A stretch of 16,179 nucleotides of DNA, from positions 1 through 16,179 of the forward strand of contig JAAZAW010000218.1 of the NCBI GenBank assembly GCA_012514125.1, written 5' to 3'. This DNA comes from Phycisphaerae bacterium. Lineage in GTDB: Bacteria; Planctomycetota; Phycisphaerae; JAAYCJ01. Position numbers and translations under genes: made by a program. Positions 12,143-16,179 of the stretch are shown in pieces. Positions within the stretch are counted from its first letter, which is position 1, and each line of letters begins with the position of its first letter. Under the pieces are notes generated by a model, which worked only from the letters and a program-made list of their open reading frames with translations, was not told where the DNA came from and searched no databases.

Positions 12143-14950
12143 ATGAAAAAAACTTTAGTGCAACTGAGTGATCGTATTTTTAACAAGAGGAACAAAATCC
12201 GACTAATCGCAATGACGGGATGTTTGTCGGTGGTGCTGATGAGCCTTATCCAGGGATGTCTTGATCCAGCCATCGTGGCAGGCGATATGGCATTAAAAGA
12301 AGTCGTCATCACCGGTCCCAACAAGGTTGCCCCCGGCTCGACGACCTATTTCGGGATTGTGGCAACTTTTGAAGACTCCAGCACTTTTTCGCTTTTAAGC
12401 GGGACGGTCTGGTCGATCGTTTCAGGTCCCGGCGAGATCATGTCGCCCGGAGTCTACGGCGCACCTTCAAATATTACGACCGATACCGAAGTGAAAATTC
12501 ATGTCTCACTGACACACAATGGAATAACGCGCGAAGCCGTCAAAACTTTTGTCATCACCACCGGCGAAACAACTCCGCCGACACAACCGCCTGAGGAGCC
12601 GACGCTGACCGCATTGACGATCACCGGCCCGGAGAGTCTCGCACAGGGCGACACCGCTAAATTTACTGTTATGGCTGAATGGAGTGATGATTCCACCAGT
12701 GATGTTACCGATCAAGTCGCCTGGACGCTCGATTCGACGCTGACCGATTCGGGCAATATCGATGCCGGTGTTTACACCGCGCCGGCGATTCTCTCCCAGG
12801 AAACACTCCTGACGATTCGTGCCGTTCTCGACGACCAGAACGCGGAAAAGAACGTCACGCTCCTCGCGATGGGCGTCCGGAAAATCTCAGGCCAGATTTA
12901 TAACGCTTCAAACGCCGTCGTGCCGGGCGTTACGATGGTGTGCAACGGCGGTGCGACCCAGCTTACCTATACCACCGATGCCAGCGGATATTATTCCTTC
13001 CGTGTTCCATACAACTGGTCGGGAACCATCACCCCGCAGTCGTCGGTTTATTCGTTCGATCCTGCGTCACAATCCTATGAAAAAGTTACCGGGGATATAC
13101 CAGGTCAGAACTATACCGTCGGCACCGCTACAGGTGAAAATCATGCACCCATAGCCCATTCACAGACGCTCAATACTTTCGCCGACACCTCAATGAACCT
13201 GATCCTCGCCGCAAGCGATGCTGATAACGACCCGCTGACCTTTACCATCGTTTCATCACCTGCGAACGGCACTCTCGCCGGAACCGCTCCAAATCTGACA
13301 TACACCCCTCAGACCGGCTTTTCCGGCACCGATAGCTTCACCTTCAAAGTCAGCGACGCCCAAGCGGAAAGTTTGCCCGCAACCGTAACGATCCAGGTTG
13401 CAGGTTCCGGATCGGAAATTAAAAATGTCCTCTACGTCGATAACAAAATCTCCTCGTCGTCGAGCACACAATATAATCCTTCGACTCGCGCAACCACCGG
13501 CGGAACAGCCCGCGTTTATAAAACCATCGCCGGTGCCTCCGCCGCGGCCATGCCAGGCGAAACCATTTTGATTCGCGGTGGAAGTTTCACCGAAAAACTC
13601 GTTCCCGCCCGATCCGGCACTGCGGGCCAATACATTACATACAAAAATTACAATAACGAAACGGCCATAATCACCGGCACATCGCTGTCGCCCGCGATCG
13701 ACATTTCCAATCGCAGTTATATCGTGATCGAAGGTCTGAAGATCGACAATGTTCAACGCTGGCTTTATGCGATCAAAACGTCCAACTCGATTCTCCGCAA
13801 CAATCATTTCTCGCGGACGACCGACGCTTACAACAGCTCTAAAACAGGCCTGTTCTTCCAGGAAGCCACCTTCAATAAAATCCTGAACAATACCATCGAA
13901 AACTCCACCCAGGATTCACTGGCATTGATCAAGTCCGACCGCAATCTGATCGAAGGAAACACCTTCACCAAAGCCGTTCATACCCTCTGGACGATCAAGG
14001 GCGGCAACTTCAACGTCCTGCGAAATAATTATTTCGACAATCCCGATCAAAAAATCGGCGAAGTCTACGATATGGACGCGGTGGGCGACAACCATCAATT
14101 CACCGGAGTTAAATGTACAAAATACAATCTGATCGAAGGCAATATCTTCGCCCGGACCCGCTATGCCGACCGCCCGCACCGCTACAACGGTATCCAGTAC
14201 GGCGGCCAGAATGGCATCATCCGTAAAAACGTTTTTTACAACAACGCCGGTTGCGGCCTGGGGTTCCAGATTTACAGCCCCGAATCGCTTTACAACCTCG
14301 ACAACCGCGTCTTCAACAACGTTTTCTATAACAACAACTTCGGCGGCATCTACATGTCGTCCGCCGGCAGTTCGAATCTTTCCGGCAACATCCTCAAGAA
14401 CAACATTCACTACAAAAATTATGGTGAAACAGGACCTCTGACGCAGTTTCTCTTCTACGGGGCCTCAGGATTCGTCTGCGAGAATAACGACTTTGTCTTT
14501 AATCAAGGCGGTGAAAAAATCATCGCCCTGAACACTCAACTTAAAACGCTGACCGAGGCCCAATCCACCTGGCCTGCGCTCTTTAAGTCCAACATCGAGA
14601 TCGATCCCGGTTTTGTCGATGCTGCCAATCACGATTTCCGTCTGCGAGCAAGCAGCCCCGTCATCGACAAGGCTGCTTACCTGACAAAAACCGTCGGCTC
14701 CGGCAGCGGCACAACGCTTCGCGTCCAGGACGTCGGCTATTTCTACGACGGCTTCGGCATTCCCGATGAGCAGGGCGATTTCATCCAGATTCAGGGTCGG
14801 ACCGCCTTTGCCCGCATCGTGAAAATCGATTATGCCAACAAAACGCTCACGCTGGACACCCCCCTCACCTGGACGGACGGCCAGGGTGTTTCGCTGCGAT
14901 ACACAGGTTCCGCACCCGACATGGGCGCATACGAATTTGGTCAAAACTAA
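12143..14950 (+). CDS. Secreted multidomain beta-helix protein, 935 aa
   Basis: Exported: a long basic N-region (KKTLVQLSDRIFNKRNKIR), a hydrophobic core and LIQGC (C39), a poor but possible lipobox. In order: two Ig-like (BIG2-type) domains at about 51-138 and 153-243, joined by a Thr/Pro linker; a carboxypeptidase-regulatory-like/CNA_B-type domain at 247-326 (ISGQIYNASNAVVPGVTM...TDASGYYSF); a cadherin/Ig-like domain at 333-420 (NHAPIAHSQTLNTFADTS, SDADNDPLTFTI, GFSGTDSFTFKVSD); and a right-handed parallel beta-helix at about 428-830 with repeated N-x-I-x-x-N-x-F rungs (SNSILRNNHF, FNKILNNTIEN, RNLIEGNTF, YNLIEGNIF, NGIIRKNVF). The end reads DPGFVDAANHDFRLRASSPVID, then an insert of about 80 residues, then PDMGAYEFG. 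Such proteins bind or cleave polysaccharides; no catalytic site can be pointed out. GGAAGGA precedes the ATG, and a terminator follows the stop. Confidence 0.93.
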   Translation: MKKTLVQLSDRIFNKRNKIRLIAMTGCLSVVLMSLIQGCLDPAIVAGDMALKEVVITGPNKVAPGSTTYFGIVATFEDSSTFSLLSGTVWSIVSGPGEIMSPGVYGAPSNITTDTEVKIHVSLTHNGITREAVKTFVITTGETTPPTQPPEEPTLTALTITGPESLAQGDTAKFTVMAEWSDDSTSDVTDQVAWTLDSTLTDSGNIDAGVYTAPAILSQETLLTIRAVLDDQNAEKNVTLLAMGVRKISGQIYNASNAVVPGVTMVCNGGATQLTYTTDASGYYSFRVPYNWSGTITPQSSVYSFDPASQSYEKVTGDIPGQNYTVGTATGENHAPIAHSQTLNTFADTSMNLILAASDADNDPLTFTIVSSPANGTLAGTAPNLTYTPQTGFSGTDSFTFKVSDAQAESLPATVTIQVAGSGSEIKNVLYVDNKISSSSSTQYNPSTRATTGGTARVYKTIAGASAAAMPGETILIRGGSFTEKLVPARSGTAGQYITYKNYNNETAIITGTSLSPAIDISNRSYIVIEGLKIDNVQRWLYAIKTSNSILRNNHFSRTTDAYNSSKTGLFFQEATFNKILNNTIENSTQDSLALIKSDRNLIEGNTFTKAVHTLWTIKGGNFNVLRNNYFDNPDQKIGEVYDMDAVGDNHQFTGVKCTKYNLIEGNIFARTRYADRPHRYNGIQYGGQNGIIRKNVFYNNAGCGLGFQIYSPESLYNLDNRVFNNVFYNNNFGGIYMSSAGSSNLSGNILKNNIHYKNYGETGPLTQFLFYGASGFVCENNDFVFNQGGEKIIALNTQLKTLTEAQSTWPALFKSNIEIDPGFVDAANHDFRLRASSPVIDKAAYLTKTVGSGSGTTLRVQDVGYFYDGFGIPDEQGDFIQIQGRTAFARIVKIDYANKTLTLDTPLTWTDGQGVSLRYTGSAPDMGAYEFGQN

Positions 14951-14985
14951 CCTCCCGGACAGGCCCCCAGGAAGACCAACAACAG

Positions 14986-15020
14986 ACACAAGCCGATTTC
15001 ACATCGGCTTGTGTTCTTTT
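14986..15020 (+). terminator. Intrinsic terminator of the beta-helix gene
   Basis: ACACAAGCCGAT (14986-14997) and ATCGGCTTGTGT (15003-15014) form a perfect 12-bp stem with a five-base loop, followed by TCTTTT. It begins 36 nt after the stop codon of the beta-helix gene. This is the clearest terminator of the window. Confidence 0.92.
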
Positions 15021-15355
15021 AACCGGCTCCAATATTTTGTCGAAAAAAACGCACTCTCGGTCCCCGAGCTTGCCGAAGGGATCAACGCGAGCGGGGTAAA
15101 ATTTATTGGCCGATTTGACGCGCATCGTATAATTCATCATAGAGCGGGTCGAAAATATTTCACGTATTGGAGAAATATATCTCGTTTTCAGGAGGTTATC
15201 GCTATAGAATTATTTCAACGTTCCTGTTAATATTGTGAATCTTGTCCTTGCTGTTCGCCGAAATAAAACATAGAATTTAGATGTTCATTGCCAACATTGG
15301 AAGGGCAAGTCTGTTGGGATCATGGAAAGTCTTTTTGCGATAATTATTAAATAAT
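15021..15355 (+). other. Non-coding gap before the kinase gene
   Basis: No frame here has a plausible start, ribosome site and codon pattern. It holds the REP-like segment at 15059-15080, and a weak hairpin CAGGAG-GTT/AAC-g-TTCCTG around 15190-15227. The last 30 bases before the kinase ATG are very AT-rich; GATAAT (15339-15344) with TTGGGA 19 bp upstream is a poor promoter candidate. No Shine-Dalgarno sequence precedes the kinase. Confidence 0.5.
15059..15080 (-). repeat. Second member of the CTTCGACAGGCTCAG repeat family
   Basis: The reverse complement of 15059-15080 agrees at 18 of 22 positions with 3088-3109, the right arm of the REP-like hairpin plus its flanks (shared CCCTTCG..CA.GCTC.GGG.CC pattern). 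Only a single arm is evident here, with no matching partner nearby, so it is a solitary or decayed member, or a chance likeness. Confidence 0.45.
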
Positions 15356-16179
15356 ATGTCTGATCTTGAAAATCAATTATCTGGGTCGAGTCTAAATGGT
15401 TCAGGCAGCGACGAAACGGAGTTCGGAAAGCTGGCTTTGAAATATAACTTCGTTTCTCCCGGTGAGCTTAAGGAATGTCTGGATATCGTCAAAAGCCGAA
15501 CCGCGCATGGCGATATTGCGTCGTTGTCCAGGGTTCTGGTGGAAAAGGGATATATGACGCTTTCCCAGTTTCGCAGACTCCAGGAAGAGTTCGACGGCAA
15601 GAAAACCGCCAGGCAACAAATTCCGGGCTATCAGATTCTTGGCAAACTGGGCAAGGGCGCGATGGCGACCGTTTATAAAGGCCGTCAGATTTCCCTCGAT
15701 CGTATCGTTGCGGTCAAGGTTTTGCCCAAACGCATGAGCGAGAATCCCGAATTTGTCGATCGCTTTTACCGTGAAGGAAAAGCCGCCGCCAAGCTCAATC
15801 ACGCCAATATTGTCCAGGCGATAGACGTCGGCGAATCGGAAGGTTATCACTATTTTGTCATGGAATACGTCGATGGCGATACCGTCCACGATCGATTGAC
15901 GAATAATCGACGATATAAAGAAAACGATGCTTTGGACATCATCATCCATATCGCGGATGCTTTGGCCCATTCTCACGATCGGGGTCTGATTCACCGGGAC
16001 GTCAAACCGAAAAATATCATGATTACGACCGACGGCGTGGCCAAGCTGGCGGATATGGGTCTGGCCCGAGAAGTTTCCGACACTCAACTGGCGCAATCCG
16101 AAGCCGGCAGGGCCTATGGCACACCGTATTACATCTCGCCGGAACAGATTCGCGGCGAAGTCGAAATCGATTTTCGTGC
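15356..16179 (+). CDS. Hanks-type Ser/Thr protein kinase, N-terminal part (runs off the window)
   Basis: Open from the ATG at 15356 to the window edge (274 codons seen). Residues 1-20 are Ser/Gly-rich. Residues 23-80 form a helical module (FGKLALKYNFVSPGELKECL ... LVEKGYMTLSQFRRLQEEF) with the 'F/L..G.lt..ql..l' pattern known from MshEN/GspE N-terminal domains and common before planctomycete kinases. The kinase domain follows: Gly-rich loop GKGAMATVY (99-107), VAVK with the ATP-anchoring K121, helix-C E140, catalytic HRDVKPKN (D215, N220), ADMGLA (D233) and GTPYYISPEQ (P-loop and S-P-E 261-263). All catalytic residues are present. Oddities: the third loop glycine is Ala, and DFG reads DMG. 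No ribosome binding site is seen, but an in-frame TAA fifteen bases upstream fixes the ATG as the first start. Likely a membrane-anchored sensor kinase, but the C-terminal half is outside the window. Confidence 0.93.
   Translation, partial: MSDLENQLSGSSLNGSGSDETEFGKLALKYNFVSPGELKECLDIVKSRTAHGDIASLSRVLVEKGYMTLSQFRRLQEEFDGKKTARQQIPGYQILGKLGKGAMATVYKGRQISLDRIVAVKVLPKRMSENPEFVDRFYREGKAAAKLNHANIVQAIDVGESEGYHYFVMEYVDGDTVHDRLTNNRRYKENDALDIIIHIADALAHSHDRGLIHRDVKPKNIMITTDGVAKLADMGLAREVSDTQLAQSEAGRAYGTPYYISPEQIRGEVEIDFR

Noticed and set aside
12111..12146. An 11-codon leader frame GTG...TGA ending in an ATGA overlap with the beta-helix start
   Set aside because: The AGAGGA tract directly abuts its GTG, leaving no proper spacing, and its codons are simply the purine-rich ribosome binding region of the real gene.
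13256..14410. Long minus-strand frames inside the beta-helix gene (13256-13807 and 13916-14410)
   Set aside because: Their Val/Ala/Gly-rich products are complements of Asn- and Ile-rich beta-helix rungs; no start signal or homology is seen.
15115..15142. A dif-like recombination site (CGCGCATCGTATAATTCATC)
   Set aside because: It matches the E. coli dif pattern only with a two-base gap and lacks the paired 11-base arms around a six-base centre.
14832..15230. Plus and minus frames spanning the beta-helix gene end and the following gap
   Set aside because: They read through the perfect terminator hairpin and the REP-like segment, have no ribosome site, and show no protein-like pattern.

Overview
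The window looks like a stretch of a Planctomycetota chromosome, probably of Phycisphaerae type. This rests on recognised family habits, not on a search: a Hanks-type kinase with a helical N-terminal extension, a large secreted beta-helix protein ending in an '...PDMGAYEFG' tail, a UVR-motif protein and a HEAT-repeat protein of a kind common in that phylum, beside a bacterial gatCAB set. Base composition is moderate in G+C.

Layout. (1) 1-2843: three plus-strand genes, a 98-aa protein of unknown function, a 644-aa HEAT-repeat protein, and a 151-aa single-pass membrane protein overlapping it by ATGA. (2) 2844-3323: 480 bases without a gene, packed with repeats: a 136-bp direct repeat in two copies, a 15-bp-stem hairpin of the CTTCGACAGGCTCAG type, and a 57-bp segment that recurs as a perfect inverted copy at positions 1-57, so the three-gene block sits between inverted repeats. 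(3) 3324-11170: eight minus-strand genes in close file (gaps 10-57 nt), in transcription order trkH, trkA, a small metallophosphoesterase, a PEGA lipoprotein, gatC, gatA, gatB, UVR-motif protein. They probably form one operon joining potassium uptake to Gln-tRNA(Gln)/Asn-tRNA(Asn) amidation. (4) 11359-11742: hisI on the minus strand, separated from trkH by a hairpin that could terminate in both directions. (5) 11743-12142: a divergent intergenic region holding an imperfect internal duplication and a strong intrinsic terminator with no plus-strand gene in front of it, so either a small RNA or an attenuated leader is suggested. (6) 12143-14950: a 935-aa secreted multidomain beta-helix protein, closed by a textbook terminator. 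(7) 15021-15355: non-coding, with a second repeat of the hairpin family. (8) 15356 to the window edge: the N-terminal part of a Ser/Thr protein kinase.

GatCAB makes Gln-tRNA and/or Asn-tRNA by transamidation, TrkA/TrkH form a gated potassium uptake system, and HisI performs one step of histidine synthesis. No CRISPR array, phage, transposase or tRNA/rRNA gene was seen. On the plus strand, sampled blocks are G-rich from about 0.5 to 9 kb and C-rich from about 11 to 15 kb, whichever strand is coding, which suggests a replication-strand switch or rearrangement boundary near the middle of the window.
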